A stretch of DNA of 10,651 bases from Anaerolineales bacterium (GCA_012032575.1 JAAUSP010000228.1:1-10651), one strand, 5' to 3'. Positions 1 to 7,231 are shown, counted from the stretch's first letter. The notes: a model not told the origin generated them from the sequence alone. Numbers and translations are program-made.

Positions 1-773
1 GGTATCTGACCGGCGATGCTCAATTGATCGCCCCACTCATGATTCTGGACCGCATTGTTAACGTTTATCAGGGTATTAAAGAAAGACAGGTCAATGGTTC
101 CAACGGGTTTATCCACCAGCAGGGCCATCAGTCCCACGGGCACAATGGGGTCTTCGAGCACAATCGGGTTATCTTTGAGCCGGTTCAGGAGAGCGGTGAA
201 GCGCTCAGGCAGGTTGGGATAGCTTCATTGCAGGTCGGGTCGGCCGCGCATTGGGCAAAGAGGCGGACATACTGTTCGTTAAACTCAATGAATGAGTTGG
301 CCATTTGGGGCTGCGACACCGGCGACGTGCCATCCAGCACCGCCTGTCTGACCCGATCCGGGGTTTCCCGCAAAGCGACCTGGGCCAGTTTGGTGCCGTA
401 GCTGGTGCCATAGAGATTGTACTGCTCATACCCCAGGGCGCTCATCAAACTGGCCATATCTTTGGCACTGGCAATGCTGTTGTACTGAGCCAGGTCAACC
501 CCGGCCGTGGCGTAGCCCCTGGCGCAGACAGCATTGTTGAAGATTTGGGCTTTAGTGGTGTCGCTTTCAATCTTTTCAGTGTCGCTTTCAATCGCTCGAA
601 GTTCCTCGGCCAGATCCGGCAAAAGCTCAATCGCTGCGCCGATGGCCGCCTGGACCGGCCCGCAATTCAGCGGGGCCGTTAACCCCGTCCCGCGTTGGTC
701 ATAGAATATAAGGTCCCGGTTTTCCCTGACAAACTGCAAATTGGACTTGAGCGTGTCATGGCTGGCGGCTCTC
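1..773 (-). CDS. Alpha/beta hydrolase module (TAP/S33-like), frameshifted continuation of the LysM/META exoprotein, cut by the window edge
   Basis: This segment is the hydrolase part of the large gene that begins at 3545, displaced into another frame by indels near 765-791. The readable frame contains RENRDLIFYDQRGTG, a strongly conserved stretch of TAP-like/proline-iminopeptidase-like hydrolases, and YGTSYGT, a nucleophile elbow of GxSxG type with the Ser as probable nucleophile. The phrase CAADPTCNEA then breaks near 221; one missing base restores NEAYPNLPERFTALLNRL and an open frame to the window start. The Asp and His expected to complete the triad would lie beyond the left edge. Family members are secreted serine hydrolases that usually remove short N-terminal peptides or act on esters; the substrate here is unknown. 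An internal ATG near 952 would give an out-of-frame start and is not a real gene start, because the upstream frame already encodes the hydrolase's N-terminal strand. Assignment to the fold is firm; exact activity is inference. Confidence 0.8.
221..223 (-). other. Frameshift site (one base missing) in the hydrolase module
   Basis: The frame reads NEAIPTCLS and stops; adding one base after GC of the Ala codon gives NEAYPNLPERF, the expected pattern after the conserved CxxDPxC of TAP-like hydrolases, and the frame then stays open to position 3. Confidence 0.8.
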
Positions 774-791
774 TTAACGCCGACCCACGGG
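765..791 (-). other. Frameshift region (probably two bases missing) at the oxyanion-loop motif
   Basis: The upstream frame reads LLYLSGGPVGRR and stops. Adding one G in the CCCCGTGGG stretch gives GGPGGSALRE, the classical oxyanion loop of this hydrolase family. A second missing base in the following GAGAGCCGCC stretch is needed to enter the frame ASHDTLKSNLQFVRENRD. A single extra base would also join the frames but would not restore GGPGGS, so two losses is preferred. Confidence 0.65.
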
Positions 792-3545
792 GCCACCGGA
801 TAAGTAAAGCAAAGGGTCCGGCGCTGGTGTCTCGGCCGGGCTGAACAGCCTGAGATAAACCAGCTCGATGGTCCGCCCGCTGGTCGCGGCATAATTTTCC
901 GGCACCTCAACCACGCCACATTCATAGGTTTCTCCGGCCACTTCATCGGCAAAAAACGGTGAAGTGCTGACGAACTCCGGACAGGTAATATTTTCGAGAT
1001 TAAAGAACTGGCCGGCCTCGGCTATGGAGCCTTCAACTGCCGAAGCGGGGGCCAGTTTCAAGGTGCCGCCGTCGGCCATCATATCGAGGTACACAAAACC
1101 ATTTTCCATAAAAAAGTTACGCACAAAGCCGAGACTCTGCACAAACTCGTCGCTGCGCGAGTCGGATGGGCAGGCCGCCAGCGTCATCGGGCCAAGTTGA
1201 ATGGTCAGGCTGCCGCTGTCGTCGGCGGTATAGGTACCGGCGGCGTTGTTGCAATCGGCTTTGACGTTGACCGTGCCATCGGGGTTGAAGGCGATGGTGT
1301 AATTTTCGGGGTTGGCAATATCAAACTGCTGCGTCGGGTCGGTGAAGCTGAGCCACTGTACCGGCACGGCGGTCAGTTCGACCACGCTGGTGATGCGCTC
1401 GCCGGGGGCGGGAGCGGGGGCTTGACCTATTTCGGGTTCCTGCGCCGGGGGAGCAAAGAGCAGGGTCCCAAATTCGCCCTGGCCTTTGTCATAATACATC
1501 ACCAACCGGCCAATCCGATAGCCCCACTGGCTGACCTTTTCCAGGGCAGTGAAGTAGGCCGTTTCTTGATTGAGAATCGGGTCAGGGCAGGCCATTTTGG
1601 TGGAAACCACCGGGCCGACGGTCATGCCAAAGGGGTTGTCCCCGGCCAGGCTGAAGCCGCCGTTGTAATTATTGCAGCCACCCGAACCACTGATTTTTCC
1701 ATCCGCAAAGCTGATTGTGACCGGGGTATCGGCCAGGGCTGACTGGTCGGGATTGAGTTCGAGCAGGGTCCAGGTCGTGCCGTTCAGGTCGGCGGCAGAG
1801 ATTTTTACCGGGGTTTCTTCGGGACCGGGAATCTCGGCCAGTGTGCCGTTTTGCAGCGAGTAGGTTTTGTTCGTTTTGTGGCTCTTGCAGCAGGCGGCAT
1901 CGCCCGGTCCCTCGGTGGTAATTTCCAGTTTTATCTGCCCGTTTTCAATGGCCGCCGATTTGACCTGGATGCGGTCTTCAATCGAAACAGTGCCGGCATC
2001 CACCGGCTGGCCGTTTTGGTTGAGTTGGGCGGACACGTAAACAAAGTTGCCGGTGCCGCCACTGTTTTCGACCAGAAAAACAGCGGCATCTTCCAGGCCG
2101 TCGCCGTCGAGGTCGCCAAATACTTCGCCCCAATACTCCACCGTCGGCCGGGACGAGTCGCCTTCGACAAAGGGTTCGCCTTCATACTTGCCGTTGGTCA
2201 GCGTGACCGGCTCCTCGTAGATGCCGCTGTAGGTGGCATTTTGTAATTCAGCTACGGTTAAAGCAGCGGCTTCACTGGCCGCTGCTGAGGGGGTAATGAC
2301 CTGCGCCTCCCCTTCAACCAGCGCACCGTCTTTCAGGGTGTAGGTTACAATGGCACGTTCGGTGACGCAGCACTCGGCATCACCCGGGCCGAAACGCAGT
2401 ACATCCACCTTCACCTGGCCGTTATCAACCGCCACCCCGTTGATTTTTCCGGCGGTGTCCAGCCACAGCGAGGCTTGCCCCACCGGTTCGGTGCCTTTGC
2501 CCTCAGCCACGGCCAAATAGAGGAAGTCCCCACTGCCGCCGCCGCTGTAGCTAAAGGTGACTACGGCGTCTTCGATTCCGTCGCCGGTCAGGTCGCCAAA
2601 GGCCAGCGGAGCCAGCATTTCGGCGGCGGAGAAACTGGCGCTGCCTTCACCTTCAGGCTGACCAACGTATTTACCGTTGACAAAGGTGATTTGCTCGCCT
2701 TCGTCAATGGGATAGGCAATGTTCCCCAGTTTTTCGCGGGTCATGGCTTCGCTGGTCTGGCTGGCCTGAATGTCGGCCTCACCTGTCATCAGCTTGCCGT
2801 TCTCCACCCGGAATTTTTGGCTGGTGGCCTGGGTGGCGCAGCAGGCGGCATCGTTTGGTCCCTGGGTGATGTAATCCACGTAAATGTCACCGCCCACCAG
2901 GTTGATGGCTTTCATCGGGCTGCGGTCGCCCAGAGAGACGCTATCGGCCTGGGTGGGGACGCCATTTTTATTGAGCAGCAGCATCAGGGTGAAGAATCGG
3001 CCGGTGCCGGCGGTGTCGCTGATCAGCACGGCCAGGGCATCCTCGCTGCCGTCGCCGTCAAAGTCGGCAAAGGCAAAGGTATCGGCCAGCGAATAAACCT
3101 CTTCGCCGGTGCTGCCGTCGGGGCCAGGCAGGCGATACTCACCGTTGACCAGGGTGACGGGCGCTGCCTCGGCATACTCGGTGTAGGTAGCGTTTTGCAA
3201 ATCATCCACGGTCAGCGTGGCCGGGTCGTTCGTGGCAGCGGCAGCCAGGGCAGCCGCGTCGGCCTGGCTGGGCAGGCACAGTTTCCAGCCCGGCAGGATG
3301 ACGTTATTAGCCCCGATGAAGTTGACATAGTCAGGGCCAGGGTTGGCGTTGGTGGCCGCGGCGATGGCCGGGTAAAGGGCGGCGTCGCCGTAGGTTTGAG
3401 CGGCCACTTTGCCCAGCCAGTCGCCGGGCTGGACGGTGTAGGCGTTCTCACAGGCAGTTTGGGGCTGCTGCGCTTGGGCCGCTGTTGGCGCTAAGGTCAT
3501 CAAGGCAGCTACGATGGCAATGACTAAAATTATGAGATTTTTCAT
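774..3545 (-). CDS. Secreted multidomain protein: signal peptide, LysM, three DGDG/CC repeats, two META domains, start of an alpha/beta hydrolase
   Basis: Numbering is from the ATG at 3545. Residues 1-25 form a Sec signal peptide (MKNL, hydrophobic core, AQA cleavage site). Residues 35-91 are a LysM domain (AYTVQPGDWLGKVAAQTYGD), which binds peptidoglycan or related glycans. Three homologous domains follow, about 118-252, 274-412 and 436-572, each with NxxY, VNG/TNGxY, a DGDGxEDA-type loop, a Gly-rich GGxGxF turn and a GPxDAxCC signature. Two META/HslJ-like domains follow, about 587-699 (LNGTTWTL, GSGGCNNYNG, MACPDP) and 723-833 (DCNNAAGTY, LAACPSD). From about 848 the chain enters an alpha/beta hydrolase (YECGVVEVPENY, LLYLSGGP) and hits a premature stop at 774 because of indels; the hydrolase continues in another frame to the left edge. 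The product is probably exported and cell-wall associated, with the hydrolase as the enzymatic part. The roles of the META and repeat domains are not known; META proteins are commonly linked to envelope stress or heat-stable secretion. Confidence 0.85.
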   Translation of the reverse strand: MKNLIILVIAIVAALMTLAPTAAQAQQPQTACENAYTVQPGDWLGKVAAQTYGDAALYPAIAAATNANPGPDYVNFIGANNVILPGWKLCLPSQADAAALAAAATNDPATLTVDDLQNATYTEYAEAAPVTLVNGEYRLPGPDGSTGEEVYSLADTFAFADFDGDGSEDALAVLISDTAGTGRFFTLMLLLNKNGVPTQADSVSLGDRSPMKAINLVGGDIYVDYITQGPNDAACCATQATSQKFRVENGKLMTGEADIQASQTSEAMTREKLGNIAYPIDEGEQITFVNGKYVGQPEGEGSASFSAAEMLAPLAFGDLTGDGIEDAVVTFSYSGGGSGDFLYLAVAEGKGTEPVGQASLWLDTAGKINGVAVDNGQVKVDVLRFGPGDAECCVTERAIVTYTLKDGALVEGEAQVITPSAAASEAAALTVAELQNATYSGIYEEPVTLTNGKYEGEPFVEGDSSRPTVEYWGEVFGDLDGDGLEDAAVFLVENSGGTGNFVYVSAQLNQNGQPVDAGTVSIEDRIQVKSAAIENGQIKLEITTEGPGDAACCKSHKTNKTYSLQNGTLAEIPGPEETPVKISAADLNGTTWTLLELNPDQSALADTPVTISFADGKISGSGGCNNYNGGFSLAGDNPFGMTVGPVVSTKMACPDPILNQETAYFTALEKVSQWGYRIGRLVMYYDKGQGEFGTLLFAPPAQEPEIGQAPAPAPGERITSVVELTAVPVQWLSFTDPTQQFDIANPENYTIAFNPDGTVNVKADCNNAAGTYTADDSGSLTIQLGPMTLAACPSDSRSDEFVQSLGFVRNFFMENGFVYLDMMADGGTLKLAPASAVEGSIAEAGQFFNLENITCPEFVSTSPFFADEVAGETYECGVVEVPENYAATSGRTIELVYLRLFSPAETPAPDPLLYLSGGPVGRR

Positions 3546-3554
3546 TTTATATTT

Positions 3555-3561
3555 CCTCCTT
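3555..3561 (-). promoter_or_regulatory. Strong Shine-Dalgarno deciding the start of the LysM protein
   Basis: On the minus strand AAGGAGG lies 9 nt before the ATG at 3545. The open frame extends further upstream to a TTG at 3575, but the Shine-Dalgarno would then be inside the coding sequence and the signal peptide would be preceded by a highly basic extension. The ATG at 3545 is therefore the start. Confidence 0.85.
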
Positions 3562-3580
3562 GAGAATTTTGACAACTAGT

Positions 3581-3706
3581 AACTACTCACCCCTCATGTC
3601 ATTTCGAGGCTGAAAGCCGAGAAATCTTTGAGGCCGTCGTCCGCAAACCACGGATTAGTAGATTTCTCGCTCCTGACGTCGCTCGAAATGACATGGCTGA
3701 GTAGTT
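3581..3706. repeat. 126-bp imperfect inverted-repeat element between the glucosidase and the LysM gene
   Basis: The outer arms are AACTACTCA...CATGTCATTTCGAG (from 3581) and its complement CTCGAAATGACATG...TGAGTAGTT (ending 3706). Further inside, GAGAAATCT (3619-3627) pairs with AGATTTCTC (3660-3668). Between these pairing blocks each arm carries its own small palindrome (GGCTGAAAGCC on the left; the stretch around 3669-3684 on the right). The intergenic gap is otherwise only about 170 bp, so the element fills it. Repeats containing TGTCATTTCGAG-like arms recur in many bacterial genomes as intergenic palindromes; possible roles are transcription-end structure for the glucosidase or a non-autonomous mobile repeat. 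No target-site duplication was identified. Confidence 0.75.
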
Positions 3707-3715
3707 TATTAAACC

Positions 3716-4786
3716 TCAGTCGTGATAAGCAGCGGCAGCGGCAGCACTAAAGCCGGCCTCACGGATTTGCTCGGCGGTGGTGGCCCCAAAAAGCTGAATC
3801 AGCCGGGCGACGACTCCGGTCCAGCCGGTTTGATGGCTGGCTCCCAGACCGGCCCCATTGTCGCCGTGAAAATATTCGTAAAACAGGAGGTAATCGCGCC
3901 AGTGAGGGTCTTCCTGAAACTTGGTCGTGCCGCCGTAAACCGGGCGCTGGCCCTGCTCGTTGCGTAAAAAGATGCGGGCCAGACGATCAGAAATTTCTTT
4001 GGCTACCTCAAACAGGGTCATCTGCTGGCCGGAACCGGTGGGACACTCCACCGTAAACTCGTCGCCGTAGAAAGCATACAGATTGAGCAAGGCCCGCACC
4101 AGCAAGGCGTTGACCGGCATCCAGATGGGCCCGCGCCAGTTGGAGTTGCCGCCAAACATGCCGCTGTTTGATTCCGCCGGCAGATAATCCACCCGGTATT
4201 CCTGCCCATCTACCTTGAAGATGAAGGGATGTTCCAGATGATAGCGCGAGAGAGCGCGGATGCCGTAGGGGCTGAGGAACTCATTTTCATCGAGCATGTA
4301 GGCCAGCACCCGGCGCAGTTTGTCCCGGTTCAGGATGGACAGCAAGCGGCGGTCGCCGTAGCCCGGTTCCAGCACATCATGAATGTTGGCGACCAGTTCC
4401 GGGCGGTATTTCACAAACCACCTGACCCTGGTTTTAAACAAATCCAAATTCTGAAAGGTTTCGGGAGCAATCACGGTCGAGGCGCACAAAGGCAGCAGCC
4501 CGACCATCGAGCGCACTTTCAGGCGGGTGGTGCTACCGTCGGGCAGGCACAACAGGTCGTAAAAGAAGCCGTCGGTTTCATCCCACATTTCATCGCAGTT
4601 GTCGCCCTCACGGTCCATGGCCGCGGCAATCCACAGGAAGTGTTCAAAGAATTTAACCGCCATATCATCATAGACCGGGTCGTGCGCGGCCAATTCGAGG
4701 GCGATATTCAACATATTCTGGGCAAAAAAGGCCATCCAGGCAGTGCCGTCGGCCTGTTCCAGGCAGCCGCCGGTGGGCAGCGGGGG
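3716..4786 (-). CDS. Glucosidase piece 4: second half of the catalytic barrel and C-terminus
   Basis: The piece starts at [19 protein letters not shown] and ends with an Ala-rich tail AAAAAAYHD. It includes [12 protein letters not shown], the [16 protein letters not shown] motif and [16 protein letters not shown] with the candidate catalytic Glu. An ATG at 4837 opens this frame but the first 19 residues it gives are out-of-frame translation of the preceding piece. Confidence 0.75.
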   Translation of the reverse strand, partial: PPLPTGGCLEQADGTAWMAFFAQNMLNIALELAAHDPVYDDMAVKFFEHFLWIAAAMDREGDNCDEMWDETDGFFYDLLCLPDGSTTRLKVRSMVGLLPLCASTVIAPETFQNLDLFKTRVRWFVKYRPELVANIHDVLEPGYGDRRLLSILNRDKLRRVLAYMLDENEFLSPYGIRALSRYHLEHPFIFKVDGQEYRVDYLPAESNSGMFGGNSNWRGPIWMPVNALLVRALLNLYAFYGDEFTVECPTGSGQQMTLFEVAKEISDRLARIFLRNEQGQRPVYGGTTKFQEDPHWRDYLLFYEYFHGDNGAGLGASHQTGWTGVVARLIQLFGATTAEQIREAGFSAAAAAAYHD

Positions 4787-6444
4787 CGCTGCGGTCAAAC
4801 ACGCCGATGTTGTCCAGCCCCAAAAAGCCGCCTTCAAAGACGTTGCGCCCGCTGGGGTCTTTGCGGTTGACCCACCAGGTGAAGTTAAGCAGCAGTTTCT
4901 GGAAGGCGTGTTTTAGGAACTCGACATCGCCCTGACCGTACAACATTTCCTCCACGTTGTAGGCAAAAATGGTGGCCCAGGCGTGAACCGGCGGGTTGAC
5001 ATCGCTAAAATTCCATTCATAAGCCGGAATCTGGCCGTTGGGGTGCAGATAAGTTTCGCGCAGCATCAGGTCAAGCTGCTGCTTGGCAAAATCGGGGTCT
5101 ACCATCAACAGAGCGATGGTGTGAAAGGCCAAATCCCAGGCGGCATACCAGGGATATTCCCATTTGTCGGGCATCGAGATGATGTCGGCGTTGACCATGT
5201 GATACCACTGGCTGTTGCGGGGCAGATAACGCTGGCGCGAGTTCAGGCGGCCCGCCCCGCGCTCGTCCAGCCAGCGGTCAACATCGTAGTAGTAAAATTG
5301 TTTGGTCCACAGCATCCCGGCCATGGCCTGACGCAGCACCAGGCCGGCATCCTGGCTGAGGGCATTGGGGGTGATATAGTTGTAGAATTCGTCAGCTTCG
5401 GCCTGGCGCTGCTGCATGATGTCGGCGAAATGTTTGCCAAAAGCGCCGCTGCGACCATAGCTTTTGAGGTTGGCCGGTGAATGAGCGGTTAAACGCAGCC
5501 GGACAGTCCTGGTTTCACCCGCGCCGACGGTAATCTGATAATGGGCCGCTGCTTTGGTGCCGGTCAGGTTGGGGTGGACCGCGCCGGTTTGGCCGTGGAT
5601 GAGATAATTATGGAAGCCGTCTTTCACATAAGGCGTGGCGTTGGAGATGCCGGAAATGCGCTCGGTATTAGTCTCGTTTTCGGTAAAGAGCAGGGGCGGG
5701 GCGGCTTCGCCGTACAGGTAGTAAACGCCCAATTCGGCGTGGTTGGCTTCGATCACGCTCACCTTGCCGGGCCGTTGATTTGCTTTAAGACCGGTTTGGG
5801 TGGCGCATCCGCAGCCCACGACCAGGTGTTGCGAAACCAGAGGCTCGGCAGGACGTGCAGGCTGGCCGCTTCCGGCCCGCGATTGGCGATGCTGATTTGA
5901 ATCAACAGGTCTTCGGGTGACTCTTTGGCATATTCCACAAAAACGTCAAAGTAGCGGTCCTGATCAAAAATACCGGTATCAATTAGCTCGTACTCAAAGT
6001 CGTCGCGGCTGCGGGAACTGTTCTTGCGCACCAATTCGTCATAGGGATAAGCGGCCTGGGGATATTTATAGAGGTATTTCATATAACTGTGGGTGGGGGT
6101 ACTGTCAAGATAAAAGTAATATTCTTTGACATCCTCCCCGTGATTGGCCTCGCTGTTGGTCAGGCCGAACAGGCGCTCTTTGAGAATAGGGTCCTGACCG
6201 TTCCAGAGGGCCAGGGCAAAACAGAGAACTGCTGCTCGTCGCTTAGCCCGGCCAGCCCATCTTCGCCCCAGTGATAGGCCCGCGAACGGGCATGGTCGTG
6301 GGTAAAGTAGCCCCAGGCGTCACCCGACTGGCTGTAATCTTCACGCACCGTGCCCCACTGCCGTTCGCTCAGGTACGGCCCCCATTTTTTCCAGGGGATT
6401 TTTTCCTCACGGGCCGCTTGTAATCGTAGCGTTTCTGGGGTCAT
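3716..6444 (-). CDS. MGH1-like glycoside hydrolase (GH63-type glucosidase), one gene interrupted by three single-base indels
   Basis: Four overlapping open frames are consecutive pieces of one protein. Restoring one base near 6224-6228, one in 5769-5771, and removing one in 4782-4786 gives 2730 bp, 909 residues plus stop. The N-terminus ([36 protein letters not shown]) is the hallmark of the large bacterial MGH1-like glucosidase group related to GH63. Residues about 75-330 form the N-terminal beta-rich part (LWFRNTWSW). The (alpha/alpha)6 barrel follows, with AAWDLAFH (Asp438, candidate general acid), [26 protein letters not shown] and [21 protein letters not shown] (Glu857, candidate base) by analogy with GH63. 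No signal peptide is visible, so the enzyme is probably cytoplasmic and acts on alpha-glucosides or glycosyl-glycerate-type compatible solutes; the substrate cannot be told from sequence. The ATG at 6444 has AAGGAG 8 nt upstream. No sugar transporter or regulator lies next to it. Confidence 0.85.
4782..4786 (-). other. Frameshift site (one extra C in a C5 run) in the glucosidase
   Basis: Minus strand AGCGCCCCCGCTG; removing one C gives Ser-Ala-Pro-Leu and joins VFDRSAP to LPTGGCLEQ without any other change. Confidence 0.8.
4787..5770 (-). CDS. Glucosidase piece 3: end of beta domain and first half of the catalytic barrel
   Basis: The piece runs from [20 protein letters not shown] to [14 protein letters not shown]. 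It contains [15 protein letters not shown], whose Trp-Asp pair matches the position of the catalytic acid in GH63-type enzymes, and [14 protein letters not shown]. Residues before GKVS in this frame (positions above about 5770) and after DRSAP (4668-4786) are out-of-frame tails. Confidence 0.75.
5769..5771 (-). other. Frameshift site (one C missing) in the glucosidase
   Basis: Minus strand AACGGCCCGGCAAGG; one more C gives Asn-Gly-Pro-Gly-Lys and joins PVLKQING to [11 protein letters not shown]. Confidence 0.8.
5771..6225 (-). CDS. Glucosidase piece 2: beta-rich N-terminal domain
   Basis: With the indel near 6226 corrected this piece begins [19 protein letters not shown] and continues through [33 protein letters not shown] and [12 protein letters not shown] to PVLKQING. 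An apparent ATG start at 6082 is internal ([11 protein letters not shown]) and not a translation start. The frame stops at 5759 after the next indel. Confidence 0.75.
6224..6228 (-). other. Frameshift site (one C missing) in the glucosidase
   Basis: Minus strand CAGTTCTCTGTTTTG; one more C (TTC CTC TGT TTT) gives [13 protein letters not shown], the family sequence at this position. Confidence 0.85.
6226..6444 (-). CDS. Glucosidase piece 1: N-terminal 73 residues
   Basis: This piece holds the start and the very conserved N-terminal signature, ending in frame at LSDEQQF. The same frame runs on to a stop at 6160, but the 22 residues after QQF (beginning SVLPWPSG) do not resemble the family and are a frameshift artefact. 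Confidence 0.75.
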
Positions 6445-6473
6445 CTTGTTCTCTCCTTGAAAATAGCTTTACC

Positions 6474-6502
6474 GGAGTCAAAAAGTACAGCTTTTTGACT
6501 CC
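6474..6502. promoter_or_regulatory. Perfect 12-bp hairpin in the glucosidase leader
   Basis: GGAGTCAAAAAG (6474-6485) and CTTTTTGACTCC (6491-6502) are exact inverse complements around a 5-nt spacer, starting 29 bp upstream of the glucosidase ATG and just outside its Shine-Dalgarno. It lacks a trailing U-run in either direction, so it is not a standard intrinsic terminator. It may be an operator palindrome or an mRNA leader structure; which one cannot be told from a single copy. Confidence 0.6.
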
Positions 6503-6552
6503 ATTTTCCCCATCGGGGGTGCTGTCAGGCTCGTGCCGACTCCTCTGAATAA

Positions 6553-6607
6553 GCGTGATGCGTGATACGTAAAAAATCACGCATCACGCATCACGTGTCA
6601 CGTGTCA
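6553..6607. repeat. Heptamer repeat array forming a 14-bp hairpin
   Basis: On the plus strand four consecutive heptamers TCACGCA, TCACGCA, TCACGTG, TCACGTG occupy 6577-6604, followed by TCA. The complementary unit lies just before them, so GCGTGATGCGTGAT (6553-6566) pairs perfectly with ATCACGCATCACGC (6576-6589) over a 9-nt loop. This resembles short tandemly repeated repetitive sequences. It sits between the GlsB-like gene and the glucosidase. The rest of the gap (6503-6552, 6608-6650) shows nothing else I can support. Confidence 0.75.
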
Positions 6608-6650
6608 AACTGTAATTCTGTGACCAAAACGAAAATCACTACCGGATAGG

Positions 6651-6893
6651 TTAGCGCTTGATGAAACCAAGCACTACCAACAGCACCACCGCGCCCAGCA
6701 CGGCCACAAAAAAGCTGTACAGGTTAAAGCCGGTGACGCCGCCACCACCCACAAGACTCATCAGAAAGCCACCAATAAATGCACCGATGATACCAATGAT
6801 GATATTGGCAATCAGGCCGCCGCCGCGCCCGGTTATGATGTGAGCCAACCAACCGGCAATGGCGCCAAAGATAATCCAGACTAAAATACCCAT
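6651..6893 (-). CDS. GlsB/YeaQ/YmgE family (transglycosylase-associated) small membrane protein
   Basis: The 80-residue product is almost entirely hydrophobic with three membrane segments: about 3-20 (VWIIFGAIAGWLAHII), 25-50 (GGGLIANIIIGIIGAFIGGF) and 57-78 (FNLYSFFVAVLGAVVLLVVL). The glycine-rich GAIAGWLA and GGGLIANIIIGIIGAFIG blocks and the overall length are typical of the family. Members are inner-membrane proteins often induced by general stress; the molecular role is unsettled and the transglycosylase name is historical. GGGAG lies 9 nt before the ATG. It follows the winged-helix gene by 17 bp, suggesting co-transcription. The family call is secure; a link to peptidoglycan turnover is not shown. 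Confidence 0.92.
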   Translation of the reverse strand: MGILVWIIFGAIAGWLAHIITGRGGGLIANIIIGIIGAFIGGFLMSLVGGGGVTGFNLYSFFVAVLGAVVLLVVLGFIKR

Positions 6894-6910
6894 TTTTTTT
6901 CTCCCTATTT

Positions 6911-7231
6911 TTATAATTTATTTGTTGGCACAAGTAAACAATAGCCCAGCCCTCTAACTGTTAGCAACCGTTGGGGATGGGTTGGGTCTTCTTCTATTTT
7001 GCGGCGCAGGGCGCTAATGTGGACATCCAGGGTGCGCGTATCGTCCAGAAAATCGGTTTCCCAGACTTCGCGCATCAGGGTGGCCCGGCTGACTGTCCGG
7101 TTAGCCTGACTCAGTAGCACCGCTAACAGCCGCGCTTCCATCGAACGAAGCCGGATGGCTTGCGGACTATCGTTCAGGTAGAGATCGCGTTCGACCAGTC
7201 TGAAAAAATCACAGATGGCTTCATTCATCAT
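6911..7231 (-). CDS. Stand-alone OmpR/PhoB-type winged-helix DNA-binding protein without receiver domain
   Basis: The 106 residues correspond to the C-terminal effector domain of OmpR-family response regulators: an N-terminal beta part (DLYLNDSPQAIRLRSMEARLL), the recognition region (VSRATLMREVWETDF), DDTRTLDVHISALRRKI and the beta hairpin LLTVRGLGYCLLVP. No receiver domain precedes it: the DUF389 gene ends 37 bp upstream, so there is no room for phospho-acceptor sequence. It is either a constitutive or partner-controlled transcription factor or a remnant, but the intact core argues for function. Two adjacent ATGs (7231, 7228) are possible starts; AGGA lies 11 and 14 nt before them, favouring the first. 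Sitting between two membrane-protein genes, it may regulate its own cluster; that is inference. Confidence 0.85.
   Translation of the reverse strand: MMNEAICDFFRLVERDLYLNDSPQAIRLRSMEARLLAVLLSQANRTVSRATLMREVWETDFLDDTRTLDVHISALRRKIEEDPTHPQRLLTVRGLGYCLLVPTNKL

Noticed and set aside
774..952. Separate hydrolase gene starting at the ATG near 952
   Set aside because: Its first roughly 60 residues (Arg/Pro/Trp/Cys-rich) are out-of-frame translation of the LysM protein's own hydrolase N-terminus, so the start is not real.
2475..3494. Long plus-strand open frame of 339 codons antisense to the LysM protein
   Set aside because: It lies wholly opposite a well-supported secreted protein, is rich in Gly/Val/Gln in a way expected from antisense reading of GC-rich codons, and shows no domain motif.
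3581..3706. Insertion sequence remnant with transposase
   Set aside because: There is no coding capacity and no transposase motif nearby; only palindromic non-coding sequence is seen.
4229..5480. Plus-strand open frames of 213 and 165 codons opposite the glucosidase
   Set aside because: They mirror the conserved GH63-type coding sequence and have no recognisable motif or ribosome site.
6474..6502. Rho-independent terminator
   Set aside because: The stem is strong but no U-run follows it in either orientation; the poly-A/poly-T is inside the stem.
6576..6607. CRISPR-like repeat array
   Set aside because: The units are contiguous 7-mers without spacers and there are no cas genes.
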